From Branchiostoma floridae (taxonomy: Eukaryota; Chordata; Leptocardii; Amphioxiformes; Branchiostomatidae), in contig NC_049984.1 in NCBI RefSeq assembly GCF_000003815.2, positions 19,820,355-19,884,354 of the forward strand: DNA of 64,000 bases. Direction: 5' to 3'. The notes beneath the pieces were generated by a model that worked only from the letters and a program-made list of their open reading frames with translations, made no database searches and was not told where the DNA came from. The position numbers and the translations under genes are program-made. Position 1 is the stretch's first letter. Every line of letters starts with the position of its first letter. Shown piece by piece: positions 21,044 to 31,473 of this stretch.

Positions 21044-21445
21044 GGGGGGGGGGGGGGGGGGGAAAATACACTTTAAACGTCGCTTTTTTTTTAAACCCGG
21101 AAAGGAAAAAAAAATTTTCTTTTAAACAAGAAAACTTTTCTGTGAAGGGGAAAATTAAAAACCGGTTGCTACTGAAAGAAATTTCAGGGTCCCCCGTAGG
21201 GAGGCTACATTTTCAAAAATGTTTTCTTCCTGGGTTAAACCAAAGGACCGAAAAATCCAGTCCTTTTTTGGGCCGACCGGTAAAAAAATTTATGAAACCG
21301 GGAAAAATTTTTTAAAAAGACTTTAAAAATTTTAAAAATTTCCTTAAGTTTGAAAAAAACCATCGTCGGAAGCCCCCTTTCCAAACTTTTAAAAAGGAAA
21401 AGCGGGGTCCCCTGGGCTTTGGCCCAAAAGGGAAAAAGCCCGAAC
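21044..21445. other. low-quality gap flank (probable assembly artefact)
   Basis: The stretch opens with a 19-G run and continues with homopolymer-smeared text. From about 21330 it reads as a corrupted version of the good sequence at 21546-21665: CATCGTCGGA, GTCCCCTGG and GCCC occur in the same order with spurious A/T/G runs between. It should not be interpreted biologically. Confidence 0.8.
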
Positions 21446-21648
21446 NNNNNNNNNNNNNNNNNNNNNNNNNNNNNNNNNNNNNNNNNNNNNNNNNNNNNNN
21501 NNNNNNNNNNNNNNNNNNNNNNNNNNNNNNNNNNNNNNNNNNNNNTTATAGTTTTAAATTTTCGTTAGTTTTGATACGACGCATCGTCGGACGCCCGCTG
21601 TCCAAGCTTTCAAGATGGAAACGCGGCGTCCCCTGGCCTTGCGCCCAG

Positions 21649-21828
21649 ATGGCAGACAGCCGGATCTATGACCTACTCAGGTTACCGGAGTCGTTGACAT
21701 TCCTGGATGCTCAAGATGCCTACGTAATATTCTAGGAGTATGTCAAGGAACGCGAAGCTACGAAGAGACTCAAACCCATCGAGAAGAAAGCGCACAAGTA
21801 TGAGAAGAGCGGAGAGCTTATGAGACAG
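21649..21828 (+). pseudogene. start exon with in-frame stop, unknown protein
   Basis: An ATG (21649) in the context CAGATGG opens a 60-codon exon ending in a strong donor (AGACAG|GTGAGC) in phase 0. It begins MADSRIYDLLRLPESLTFLD and later has KEREATKRLKPIEKKAHKYE. A single TAG at 21733-21735 interrupts it, while the rest of the frame stays open, so it looks recently inactivated or carries a sequence error. It may be the first exon of the exon series that runs to 30.65 kb; that link is inferred from order only. Confidence 0.45.
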
Positions 21829-22285
21829 GTGAGCACAGCTTTTCTTTCGCACCTCGAGTCCCACCACGACCTAAGTCCCGGCCGCCTAGATGGTCTCGAG
21901 CGGTCACTGTGAAACACAACATATCCTGTCTCACAAAAAAAGCATCACCAGGAATGGACAAGTGCGGAAATACCATGCGACAGTGGATCCTGGATAGACC
22001 CAACTACGTTTGATGCATATAAACAGAGTGCGTGGGGTTATAAAATGGCCATACACTGACCAGAGGAGAATGGCGACCAGGCTGATCCGCCCGACTGGTG
22101 TCACATCTCACCAGACTGGTGACCGCCTCCCCTAATTGGTGCTACATCTCGCCCGACTGGTGCCACGCCTACCAGAGCCACCTCAAGTTGAACAGTGTGC
22201 ACAGGTGGAAGCGCTTAGCTATGTACCAGGAAGCTGCCCAAAGCCATCCGACAGATAAGCTGTGCTCACCTGTCTCTTTTATAAT

Positions 22286-22866
22286 TTAGCGAGAACCCCT
22301 CTCCCCTTCTGACAAACAGTGCTGAACAGGTACTAGGAGTTGGCATTGATGGGGCTGCCGTGATGGCCAGTGACATAAATGGTGACACTGGCATGCTTCA
22401 TCGTGACAACTGTGTATCCACTGTGTATGCCACCGACTGCACAAGGCTGTCTCACAAGCAGCCAAAAACATCCAGACAATCCAGAACGCCCACTGATTGG
22501 GAATATCTACCAACAGGTTGGCCGAGTTCAAGTGGTAAGATATGAAACAAAGTAAAAAAAAAATCAATATGCAGACCAACACATAACAGTTACACTGTAT
22601 TCTATGATTCCAGCATATGGAGATCCAAGCGCCATCGGCATCCACCAGCAACTGAGCAGCTTACTGGCTGTGTGGCCCTCCTCCACTTGCTGGCGGATGT
22701 CCTGGATGCAACAAACCATCTGTCCGGGTTGTCTCAGTATCGGGACATCTCCTTCTCGTCACTCGGAGAACGGGTACATCATTATGATCAAGTACATAGA
22801 ACAGATAACTATGGTAGCCAGAAGACAGAGCAACTACAGCAGGAAGACCAATTCAACAATTTAAGG
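22286..22866 (+). pseudogene. hAT-type transposase relic (RNase H-like core)
   Basis: The first block reads GVGIDGAAVMASDINGDTG, the DGA motif typical of hAT/DUF4371-like transposases. A one-base shift then gives CIHCVCHRLHKAVSQAAKN, the conserved Cys/His motif that normally follows, ending in a stop. A second block, after an acceptor (GATTCCAG) near 22613, encodes LTGCVALLHLLADVLDATNH ... RDISFSSLGERV and ends at a donor-like AAG|GTATAA near 22866. Cut-and-paste transposase function is lost through the frameshift and stop. Family call is from motif recall. Confidence 0.6.
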
Positions 22867-23699
22867 TATAAGGCAATCATTAAAGGCATACTACGGGATT
22901 TTTGAACAAAACAAAAAGTAGCTTTTCCTACTTTTTCTTTACATTGTTAGCTCAATCAACCCTATAGCATTGCATACCAATATTCATTGAGAGATGCTGC
23001 GACATCAATGCACCACATAAGCATGATGTATAAAAATTGTGATCTTCCAAGAAACAGATGGGCACAGGCTGGTTACTGCTTCTGTGTGTTGTTGTTTCTT
23101 GCTTATCAGCCTGGCTTCCCAGTGGGGGGCCAGTTGACAGTTCCTCTGAGTACAGTAGACTAGCTTTCTGTACAAGGTTTCTTGCAGTTTTGAAGGGAAT
23201 ATGACCTTAGCTTGTTGATATCCTACAAAATAGACTAATAAGTTCATGATTATATGCTATTTTAGAATGATTAGATATAGGTGTTTCCAAAGAAGATCTC
23301 CATTGTGTTCTTTATCTGCAGTCTGCCATGCATGTGCTAACTGATTACCCCACCCCGGGGGACCTACCGGTGGCAAGCAAGACCTGGAGGGTCTAACTTG
23401 GGGGGACACAAGGTTACAGGGTGCCTAGAGCGGAATGTTTGTAGGCTAATCCTTTACGTTGCAAACGTGAAATAATGACACAAAAGTGTCAAAAAGTGAC
23501 AAAAAGTAGTAGTAAATCTGATATTTCTTAATTCTAGAATATTTCAAATTTGAGCGCAAAAAACTGCGTAGTATGCCTTTAAGGATCTGCTTCAGTTAAA
23601 AAAGATCGTCTGTGATGATGGAACGCCAGTCACCGAGGCAGAAGATCCCCGTTTAGTCTTGTATAATTCAATGTGACTTGTTGTCTTCTGATTTTGCAG
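22867..23699. other. unassigned spacer
   Basis: No gene recognised. A short G-rich, CCCCGGGGG-containing stretch lies near 23350. The DNA is otherwise A/T rich. Confidence 0.4.
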
Positions 23700-24032
23700 A
23701 AGACTGTTTTGACGAATCAGCCTGGTTGGAGGAAACTAAAGAAGAAGGACAGCAGTCAGACTACCAGGTTAGTCAACTAACATTTATATTAGGCGCCAAC
23801 TTCCACGGCAAACTTCCTTCCTCGTCAAACTCCCTTTCCCGGCACAAGAGAACCTCGTCAACGTTGAAAATCGCGAAACAATGCTTACAACGAATAACAA
23901 TAACAATTTGAATTTTCAGTATGAAGACGATGACGAGGCAGAGAAGCAAATTGAGGCAGAGAGAATCTGGTCCGAAGAGAACAAGATTCTTGGAGGTCTT
24001 CAGCAGCTTTTTGACCATCATGATCCGTCCTG
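23700..24032 (+). pseudogene. two small acidic exons
   Basis: Exon-like piece 23700-23767 (acceptor TTTTGCAG, donor CAG|GTTAGT) encodes EDCFDESAWLEETKEEGQQS. A second piece from 23920 (acceptor ATTTTCAG) encodes YEDDDEAEKQIEAERIWSEE and stops at about 24032. The composition is strongly acidic, as in disordered regions of nuclear proteins. The function is unknown. The second piece ends in a stop with no donor, so either it is a terminal exon or the frame is broken. Confidence 0.35.
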
Positions 24033-24543
24033 AGGAATTGCTGCTAAGAAGTTTAGACAAGCAGTGGTGGAGTTTGGTCGTATGTATTTCATAGCTTTCA
24101 CCATTAATTCTTCAATATTTTTGTCATTTCTCTAGCCGATAAAAGAGATCAACTTCCAGGAAAGTGTAAAGTAGAGTAGACTTCAAATGTTGGGTAGGAG
24201 TTTGTAAGAATAATTCGAATTTGGGTCACGCCGTCACCCGCGAGAAGGTCTGGCTGACGCCACGCCTACCTTGTCACTCTCTACCTTCTGTCGCCTAATG
24301 ATAAGGGACCGTACGATATTTATCGGGGGGAGGGCTGGTGCGTTGGAAGTCCGATCAAAAAAAAATTTCAAGGCCCTCCCCCTCCACCTAAAAAAATCAA
24401 CATGGCCCTCCCCTTGATTATTTGTCATTAAACGGGTAGAAAACAAAATATAGACGTCAGGGCACAATGGCGCCCCGCGTCCAACTGGTATAGCTAGTGT
24501 TCTCGCCAGGATTTTTTCACAGCGTCGGGAGAGGTAAATCATG
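24033..24543. other. unassigned spacer
   Basis: No gene. GTAAAGTAGAGTAGACTTC near 24168 resembles a phrase at 9567-9590 in the left repeat module. The rest shows no pattern I can support. Confidence 0.3.
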
Positions 24544-24694
24544 CCTAGTCTCTACCAGACTCCGGATCGCTGGAAAATCGTAGAAATCCTAGGATCGCGT
24601 GCTGTTCCCTGGCCGGTTATATTCCTCTGGCCGGCTTACTCCTCGATTTGTTCCATTTCTACGATTTTCCAGCGATCAGGAGTCTGGTAGAGAC
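24544..24694. mobile_element. MITE with 9-bp TSD
   Basis: A 38-bp inverted repeat, GTCTCTACCAGACTCC continuing through GATCGCTGGAAAATCGTAGA, has its reverse complement at the right end. The flanks TAAATCATG at 24535-24543 and 24695-24703 form a perfect 9-bp target-site duplication. The middle holds two CTGGCCGG words. There is no ORF. The 9-bp duplication would fit a Mutator-like origin, which is inference. Confidence 0.88.
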
Positions 24695-24897
24695 TAAATC
24701 ATGTCCTTGAGATTGGATGCATGTCGGTTGTATTTTTCTACTCCCGTTATTCAGGAATCGACGTCCGCCCTCTCCCCAAAAATACGTTATACACTCGTTC
24801 TCATTGTGAAATGTCGAAATAGCGACTTTTAAGGTCGAAAATTGTGTTGTTATGACAGTTCTTAATACAATACACATATTCCACTAAATCCCCTTAG

Positions 24898-26818
24898 GCA
24901 ATGAACCAGTCCCTTGACATGGAATATCGAGATCGGCTCCATGGTATCACATACACGGTATGTGATATAACCAGGGCTTCCAAGAGTCCGCTCCTCTGCA
25001 CTGGGCAGGCCCACCAGTGGATAGTGTTCCTGCTACCACCAGTTGGGCGGAATGCCAATGTCGGGGTGAACCCAACCAACATCAATGTCAGGTTAGTAGG
25101 TTTGAGGTTTTGAGCAACATTGTTGCATTTTGAACTTAATACTTTTTTTTCTGAAATATTTATCGTGTAGTTTTTGTGAACCTTTGATTCAATGCCAGAT
25201 TGTGTAAATATAGCTGAAACACTAAAGGTAACATGTGTCTGGTGCATAAATCCATATTGTTAGAATGTCATTCCTCTTTAATGGCTAATTCCCCTACTCA
25301 CTATTGGTACTGAACTTAATATCTGTTTGATGTAACAGTTAACTGTTGTTTTCCAATCATGTCTTATGGACCTTGAAATTATTGAACACAAAGGAGGTTG
25401 TTACTGAACACACAGAATATTGTATCTCAATTTGGAGCAGCTGTATCCAGCAACAAAACAGACGCAAAACTCATTAAGACTGATGCTTTCTGTTACAGAA
25501 TGAAGCTGACATATGGACGTATCACAGTGGCGCTGCAGGGGAAGATGAACCTGGAAACCGGGGAGGAAAAGGGGTGGACGGATGCCATGTCAGCCATTGA
25601 TACGTACCGGGAGGGTGTAACAAAAGCCCTAAAAATCCATGTTATCATCCAACACTTCATGTTATGAAGTAGTGGAATAGTCATTTTCATATCTGCCGCA
25701 GACGAACACAACTGACGAAGCTGATCAACAACCGGTGTCAGCATGTGCGCAATGAGGGAGGAGAGAAACTGGAGGAGACAAAAGCCGACGCTCTAAGGGG
25801 TCTTGCCTCTGTTATTGCCCTTGGAGAGGTCTTCCTTGCCTTATGCAGCCTACAATGCCTACAAAGAATTCCTGGCAAAGGACACCAATGCACTACTCCT
25901 GTATGGATGCATGGTGGAGTTCGGAAGGTAAGTTTACAGCTACAAAATCATCAGTACATTTAAATACTACACTACAAATATTCATTACTTCACATGTGAA
26001 ACAAAATCATATTTGTGTGACAGCATTTCTTTGTACATTGTATATGAAACGTGATAATTCTCAGGAAGTGATTGAATAGATTCAACCGACCCAGGTTCAA
26101 CAACTGGTTCCACGTGACCGTATTCAACACAGGGAAGTGATCATGCTCTGCAGCGTGTGTGGACACCTGGATGTGTTGAAGCTATAACAGCAGGTCAATA
26201 GTTCTGTTATCAATGTTGCCTACTTGACTGATGCCAGATTGAAACATGCATCAGGTCTACAGCTGCAGAACTTCGTTGTCGCTTCGACGGTGTAGAGATG
26301 AAGAAGGAGATTCTCTACTACAAGGCACTGTGGATGTCCTGACAACAGTCTATATTGACTGAAAAGGTTTTGTTGGCGCATTGCTGTCTTGATAATAATA
26401 AAATAACAATCAAAAGGACTGACCCTGGTCCAAAATGTCATTGGCACATGGAATGTATGTAACATCAGATATTGAACAGTCTACTGTTTTTTTTACTGTT
26501 TTGAAAGTACCATTTACATATGTACACAAATATAATTTTAATTTGTCTTTCAGGGCACGAGGATCCGAGGAAAATTCTTCAATCAGGAACTTAATATGCT
26601 AGTTAGAATTCAGTGTAGTAATCTGATGTGACTGATTTCAAGATTGTCTGTTCTTTTCATTAAATCTCTCTCATTTACAGGTTGTTGTATGAGCAGTAAA
26701 TCAGAGAAGGGTAGAGGAACTTACAGCGACAGTGAAGGCAACTGGCGTGCCATTCCGGATGGAGAGTGTAGGTGATGATGGAAAAGGCCCGGTGAAGATA
26801 TGGACTCAGCTGAATGGT
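24898..26818 (+). pseudogene. series of exon-like ORFs, unknown gene
   Basis: Four pieces have splice-like borders. 24898-25091 encodes DRLHGITYTVCDITRASKSP ... HQWIVFLLPPVGRNA and ends CAG|GTTAGT. 25499-25667 encodes KLTYGRITVALQGKMN and ends in a stop. 25699-25929 encodes RTQLTKLINNRCQHVRNEGG and then, after a one-base shift, YAAYNAYKEFLAKDTNALLL, ending AAG|GTAAGT. 26691-26817 encodes RRVEELTATVKATGVPFRME and ends AATG|GTAAGA. The frame change inside the third piece and the missing donor of the second suggest a decayed gene. No family is recognised. It leads into the SAP exon. Confidence 0.4.
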
Positions 26819-27076
26819 AAGAGTAATGCCTTACTACATTTTGTTAAACTTTTATTCATTTTAATTTCTGGACAAAGTATCCGTGTGATTTTTGACATTA
26901 CACTGTTCACCTTTTCAGCCAAACAGCTGGAGACGTTGTTTGCAAGCTCGATCTGAAGGCTGTGCTCCAGGACAGGNNNNNNNNNNNNNNNNNNNNNNNN
27001 NNNNNNNNNNNNNNNNNNNNNNNNNNNNNNNNNNNNNNNNNNNNNNNNNNNNNNNNNNNNNNNNNNNNNNNNNNNN

Positions 27077-27195
27077 AGTGTCCGCAGCTTGTACTGTTTA
27101 CACTTAGGAACGAGCTGGACAAACATGGTCTAAACACCAAAGGAAGAAGGGCCATTCTCATTGACCGACTCATCGAAGAACTTGGAAGTGATCAG
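27077..27195 (+). CDS. SAP-domain exon (partial, after gap)
   Basis: Directly after a 100-N gap the sequence encodes LVLFTLRNELDKHGLNTKGR followed by RAILIDRLIEEL, an excellent fit to the SAP helix-turn-helix pattern (L-x3-L-x3-GL-x2-KG-x(4)-L-x2-RL). It ends at GATCAG|GTATGT, a good donor. SAP modules bind A/T-rich DNA and occur in chromatin, repair and some mobile-element proteins. Whether it belongs to the upstream exon series or to another gene is unresolved because the gap hides its acceptor. Confidence 0.65.
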
Positions 27196-27379
27196 GTATG
27201 TTTTTGAAATATTGATATATTGGAAAAAATTGTAGGACAAAAGGAAAATCTTAGAATCTGAGCGAACGAGTACAACTTTGTCAAGCACCTGCTTCTTACC
27301 TTCTTGATCAGGGTAAAGGAGCCACCCCCACCCCCACCCCAGACTTTTGAACAACGTCCATGTCCTTCTTAACGTTGAA

Positions 27380-27680
27380 TGATCACAAACCATGAATATC
27401 CATCTGATATGACCCCTGGCCCACCAGACCAGACTGCATGGGCCATTATGGGCTTCTCATGCTTTGATTTCGAATCAATGAATGGGCAAATCAAGAGATT
27501 GGTTCACGAAACCAGCTTCGTTGTGCAACAGGTATACAGTAACTGGGTCTCCTGTCGTTTGATTAGAGGGAGAACGGAGTGTCAGAGATCCTTCACAGAC
27601 GAGCAACTAAATCATGTTATGTATGTATGGCTCGAGTTATCATGTGAATATATTTGTTTAGTTAGTATTTATGTTTGACA
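27380..27680 (+). pseudogene. DUF4218-like transposase-associated relic
   Basis: In two frames the region matches the remembered animal pattern N-x-H-x(5)-HL ... GPLW-x2-S-x-F-x-FE-x2-NG. Here one frame reads HQTRLHGPLWA and the next reads CFDFESMNGQIKRLVHETSF. DUF4218 domains accompany transposases of the CACTA/EnSpm group. A frameshift near 27455 and an upstream stop break it. Confidence 0.45.
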
Positions 27681-27682
27681 TC

Positions 27683-28020
27683 AGACACTACAAGCTGATC
27701 GGCAGATTCCAGGTAAGGAAGAGCACCAAGAGCAAGGGAACAGAGGTTTGCAAGATGGTGACCTGAACATAGGTCACATAGAGAACCCAAAGACCTGACG
27801 GACTATCTGGTGGAAAAGGGGTGGCTGGGTGGGGGTTTGGTACTCTGATCCTGTGCATTGGTACCCAGGGGAAATGTTTAAAGGGGAGAGAGCCATAGTA
27901 AACTTTATTCACCCTACCCCATCATGAGTACATGAGACCTACCAAGAAAGATATTGCAGTCGTTTTGAAACCATGTATTATCGCTACAAACGTGTTAACA
28001 TGCAGTGATGGAAAGTATAT
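27683..28020 (+). repeat. dispersed coding-relic repeat, copy 1
   Basis: About 320 bp align closely with 47383-47705: shared GAACAGAGGTTTGCAAGATG-like, GGTACCCAGGGGAA and AGACCTACCAAGAAAGATAT phrases in the same order. Pieces of frame in both copies read WVGV.YSDP..WYPG and TKKDIVVVLKPCIIA, suggesting the C-terminal end of a once-coding repeat. Both copies carry frame breaks. Confidence 0.7.
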
Positions 28021-28403
28021 AGCTATGAACAAAAATTTGATTGTTCACTCCTCTTGTCTCCTGTAAAAAAAGCCGGATCAAAACTTCTATTTGCAATGTT
28101 AAGACATGACAGTCCCATGCAAGGTTTATCATAGGCTTAAAGAAGGCCTTTACATTGTTCAGAAATGACAGTGACGCAGCGCAAAGGTGAGTTCCCCTCC
28201 CCAACTTGTCGATATTTGATACCCTAAGACAAGACTAAGGACACATGTGCATTAGTTGATCATCTTTTTCTTTCAAATTTCATTGACATTTTGCACCTTT
28301 TTGGCCGTTTCCTACTTTTTCTGTTACATTCTATTTTGAATGATGTCCAGAATTGGTGCACAGGGAAATTGAAACTTTAGTACATCCTGACCCTTCATCT
28401 TCT

Positions 28404-28651
28404 TGTCTACGTTGGCAAGGAGGTTTGAAAGAAGCTACCTCAGATTATGGTTTCCTAACTGCCCAGACTTTAAATGGCACAAGTTCTACGTGCATCGAGT
28501 GGGCTTTATGGCATTTAATGGTCAGCTAGATATAGATGGCCTAAAGGTGTCCCATCTATGTCATGATCCCCTGTGTGTAAACATTGATCATTTGAGTTTA
28601 TGTTTCGACAAGTTTGTTAATCACGTTGCCTATGTTGCGCAGTGTGAATAA
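28404..28651 (+). pseudogene. His-Me finger (I-PpoI-like) endonuclease relic
   Basis: The peptide VSHLCHDPLCVNIDHLSL (28547-28600) reproduces the zinc-binding loop of His-Me finger homing-type endonucleases: catalytic-type His at 28553, then Cys +2, Cys +7 and His +12, the spacing I recall for His98, Cys100, Cys105 and His110 of I-PpoI. Upstream, YVHRVGFMAFNGQLDIDGL fits the strand before the loop. An earlier family motif, CLRWQGG, is present at 28404 but in another frame. The catalytic Asn position (+21) reads Val with Asn at +22, and the second zinc cluster is missing. So the fold is recognisable and the enzyme is almost certainly dead. Confidence 0.65.
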
Positions 28652-28685
28652 AGAGTTCCGTAACTAGGGAACTAGACAAGCAAAA

Positions 28686-29010
28686 ACAGAAAAACAGGAG
28701 AGGTTACTGGCACTAAAAGTGGGGAATGAGAATCAAGAATCTCCGGGAAAAAATGATGATGAGCCATTTGCCACACCTTCACCTAAGAAGCGAGCAGTCA
28801 AAACGGCAAGACAAGCCTTCTTAAAACACGTAAAAGGAAGGCAAAAGTTTTGCAACACCTTGTTCAGTTCCCTTCCCAGAAGGAAATCTTTGAAATAAAA
28901 GAGGTGGAAATCATGGCCATGACATTTGACCACAACACCAAGAGGCTTGGAACAGATGCCGGTATCAAGTTCCTGGAAGCAACTGTGGATATCTAGTAGA
29001 AGTTCGTGAA
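28686..29010 (+). pseudogene. basic relic ORF, frameshifted
   Basis: One frame reads LALKVGNENQESPGKNDDEP and then SPKKRAVKTARQAFLK. A shift near 28830 gives KTRKRKAKVLQHLVQFPSQK and EVEIMAMTFDHNTKRLGTDA, ending in a stop at about 28996. The lysine/arginine cluster would suit a nuclear protein. No family is recognised. Confidence 0.3.
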
Positions 29011-29262
29011 AGCTTTCAGAAAAGAAAGTAAGTATGGAAAAGTGCTCATATTAAAAGTGTAGCTGTGCATAAGGAACTTTGCAAACAACTAGAATAGTTG
29101 TTTAGAAGACATTCATCGGATGATGCAACAATGAAAAAAAATATCAAGAATCAAACACCCAACCATCCCAAATAGTATTTGCATGTAACTGATCTACATG
29201 AAAATAAGATTTGACACTAGCAAACGAGAGGTTAGTAACAAAGTAATAAGGTTGAACGTTGG

Positions 29263-29773
29263 TTGATGCGACAAATTTACATGTCAATTTCAGGCAAAGA
29301 TGAGAATAACCTAAAGGATGAGGCCAAGGACTTTCTCAACAACACATGTTTGTACATACTACGGCGAGATGCATTTGCTGGTGACATAATGGTCCTAGCT
29401 GTGTCAAATGCACTAAACAATGCCATCATTTTCATCCCTCCAGACCAAGACGTACCCATTATTCCAGTGTTTCCTTCAAAAATGCTCTACAAAAGGGCCC
29501 ATTTGTTGCTGTGTATTGGACAAAGATGTATTTCTACTCTGCTGCCAGATTATCCATTATGTCAGAGCCTGTCCATGGATGCACCGCGACCTTTTGACCA
29601 TCTCCCAAACAGAAGAATCGGGTCTTCCTCCTCTTCTTTAAGTTTTACAAGAAACCCTCAGACCGTCAGAAGTCCCGTTAGCTGCAGCAGAAACAGGACT
29701 CTATCACAGGACTCAATATCAATTCCACGCTACACCGTCAACATGGCTCAGGCACAGCTGGACACGAATATGC
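29263..29773 (+). CDS. exon of unknown protein, weak OTU-like resemblance
   Basis: An open frame covers AKDFLNNTCLYILRRDAFAG, DIMVLAVSNALNNAIIFIPP and a Ser/Arg-rich tail, ending at a donor (ATATGC|GTAAGT). The first part is reminiscent of the second half of OTU cysteine proteases (a surface-localising strand followed by VLAVSNAL), but no catalytic His motif follows in frame. I score the OTU idea at about 0.3. The phase at the donor does not match the open frame of the next candidate exon, so the gene may be broken. Confidence 0.35.
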
Positions 29774-29880
29774 GTAAGTCGTTTTTAAAACACAGTATTA
29801 CTCTTAGATTTACAAGACTCTGTGTGTTTTTGTTTTAACTCTATACCTGAGAATCTGTTGTTTTTCTTTTAATTCTACAG

Positions 29881-30083
29881 AGAAATGGAACACGCCTCCC
29901 ATAGCTTCCTGAGGGAAGCCCTGAACCCTTATCCTCAAACAACCTATCATATTTTTCTCGGGTTTTCTTTAGACGTGACCCCACGTGAAGTGGCTCTAAG
30001 GCTAGAGCCTCTTCGACACCACTTGGACCCGTTAGTTTCAGCTTGGGCTGACGATAGCTTCCTCACACTCTGGCTCTATGATG
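29881..30083 (+). CDS. exon of unknown protein
   Basis: After a good acceptor (AATTCTACAG) the frame encodes MEHASHSFLREALNPYPQTT and DVTPREVALRLEPLRHHLDP, ending at GATG|GTAACA. It has normal protein-like composition. Its phase fits neither the preceding nor the following candidate exon exactly (one base off each time), which argues for decay or indel errors. Confidence 0.4.
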
Positions 30084-30211
30084 GTAACATGGCTTTCCTA
30101 TGTACTTTTTGAAATTTGGAATATACTCTAAAATTGTTAACTGCTCTAGTACAACATTCTGTTGTTTTAAATTTTGAAATCCTAATCAAACATACACAAT
30201 GTTTCTTTTAG

Positions 30212-30648
30212 ACAACCTTCCCACGCCGAGAGGCAGGACACCGAACACGTGGCGCCCGTGGCAGGAAGCTCGAGCCAGCAGGACACCGGTCACGTGACCT
30301 CCAAGGCGGGAAGGCCATGTGTACACAGTTCATCCGGCAGCAGTGCCAGTGGGTCCGTGCGAGGCCTTACAGACAGCGAGAGTAAGTTGTCATATTTTGT
30401 CTTTTTTGTTTTTCTGTATACTTTTTATTGATCATCTTAATGTTCTTCTCTTAAAATGTGGTTGTAATACGTTCGTTTTTTTTTTAAATTGTTTTTCAGA
30501 TAGTGACAGCGATAGTATGTACAATGTGATCACCATCAGATCCGACAGTGTGATCACCATCAGTTCCGACAGTGTGTTCACCATCAGTTCCGACAGTGTG
30601 ATCACAATCAGTTCCGACAGCTCGGATGAGAGCTCAGACTCAAAGTAA
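30212..30648 (+). CDS. C-terminal exons with four SUMO-interaction-like repeats
   Basis: Exon 30212-30381 (acceptor CTTTTAG, donor GAGA|GTAAGT) encodes a Ser/Gly-rich, disordered segment (GSSSQQDTGHVTSKAGRPCV). It joins in phase, completing an Asn codon, to 30500-30648. The last exon encodes SDSDSMYN followed by four 8-residue units VITIRSDS, VITISSDS, VFTISSDS and VITISSDS, then SDESSDSK and stop. Each unit has a hydrophobic V-I/F-T-I core followed by Ser/Asp, the form of SUMO-interacting motifs. The 24-bp DNA period is clear. AATAAA follows 40 bases after the stop. Confidence 0.6.
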
Positions 30649-30687
30649 TTCATTGTTAACATATTTATCAAGATTCTTTTATTTATC

Positions 30688-30693
30688 AATAAA
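30688..30693 (+). terminator. poly(A) signal AATAAA
   Basis: AATAAA lies 40 bases after the stop codon at 30648 in A/T-rich sequence, well placed to end the transcript of the SIM-repeat exon. Confidence 0.6.
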
Positions 30694-31473
30694 AAAACAA
30701 ATACGAGAGAAATTGACCCGGCTTGGTGTGCTTACTTTAATTAGTATAGTGTAGCTGATAGGTATGTAAGGCAAGGTCTACCGTTCTCTCAGTGCTTACT
30801 TATTTAGTGTAGCGTAGCTGTTCGTAGGTTTGAAAGAAAGACCCAGTCATTCAGAAATTCCTTCTCCCCCCACCAAGACAGAACGGTTCGTAGTTTCCCA
30901 TTGAGCACTCGCTCTACTGGGTGCCGAGTCATCGCCTCCACTCCTATACAGAACGAACTCCGGCCGGCGGCCGACGAGGATGTAAAAGGGCGCCCGGAGA
31001 AGAACCTCGAGGCGGCCGCGAGGAACAGAGTAGCCGACAGTGACAGTCCTGCGCATGGAACAAAACGCAGGCCAATGGCTCATCGGGAAGAAGAGTGATC
31101 TCGAAGTCCCCCAATACCTGAAGGAGACTATGGTATTCGTTCCGAAGCCCACGATATGCGTGGAAAGATTGAAGGACAGGGTACCGCGATGGACAGAATG
31201 AACGCAATGTGCGAGGAAGCCCTCCAGAAACAAGAGGCTGTTCAGCTATTGAACTACCCGACCAGGTCTGGGTGCATGCCTTTGAACAGAATCGAGCAAT
31301 AAAGGCCGCCCTGGAGCAGTTCCGTCGGGGTGCACGACGAATACAGAGCCGGCTACTGATGGAACTGCTACGGTGCTTCCGAGACCGCACCCGTGCATCC
31401 ACCAGCTGCTGATCGCCGACGAGTGGGGAAACAAGGACAATTTCTCGTTTTTCTCCTTAGAAATTATTACTTG
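30694..31473. other. unassigned DNA with relic coding traces
   Basis: Pieces of + strand frame (for example MRGSPPETRGCSAIELPDQV near 31209) have coding-like composition, and the GC content is higher than nearby. No intact ORF or family is recognised. Confidence 0.3.
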
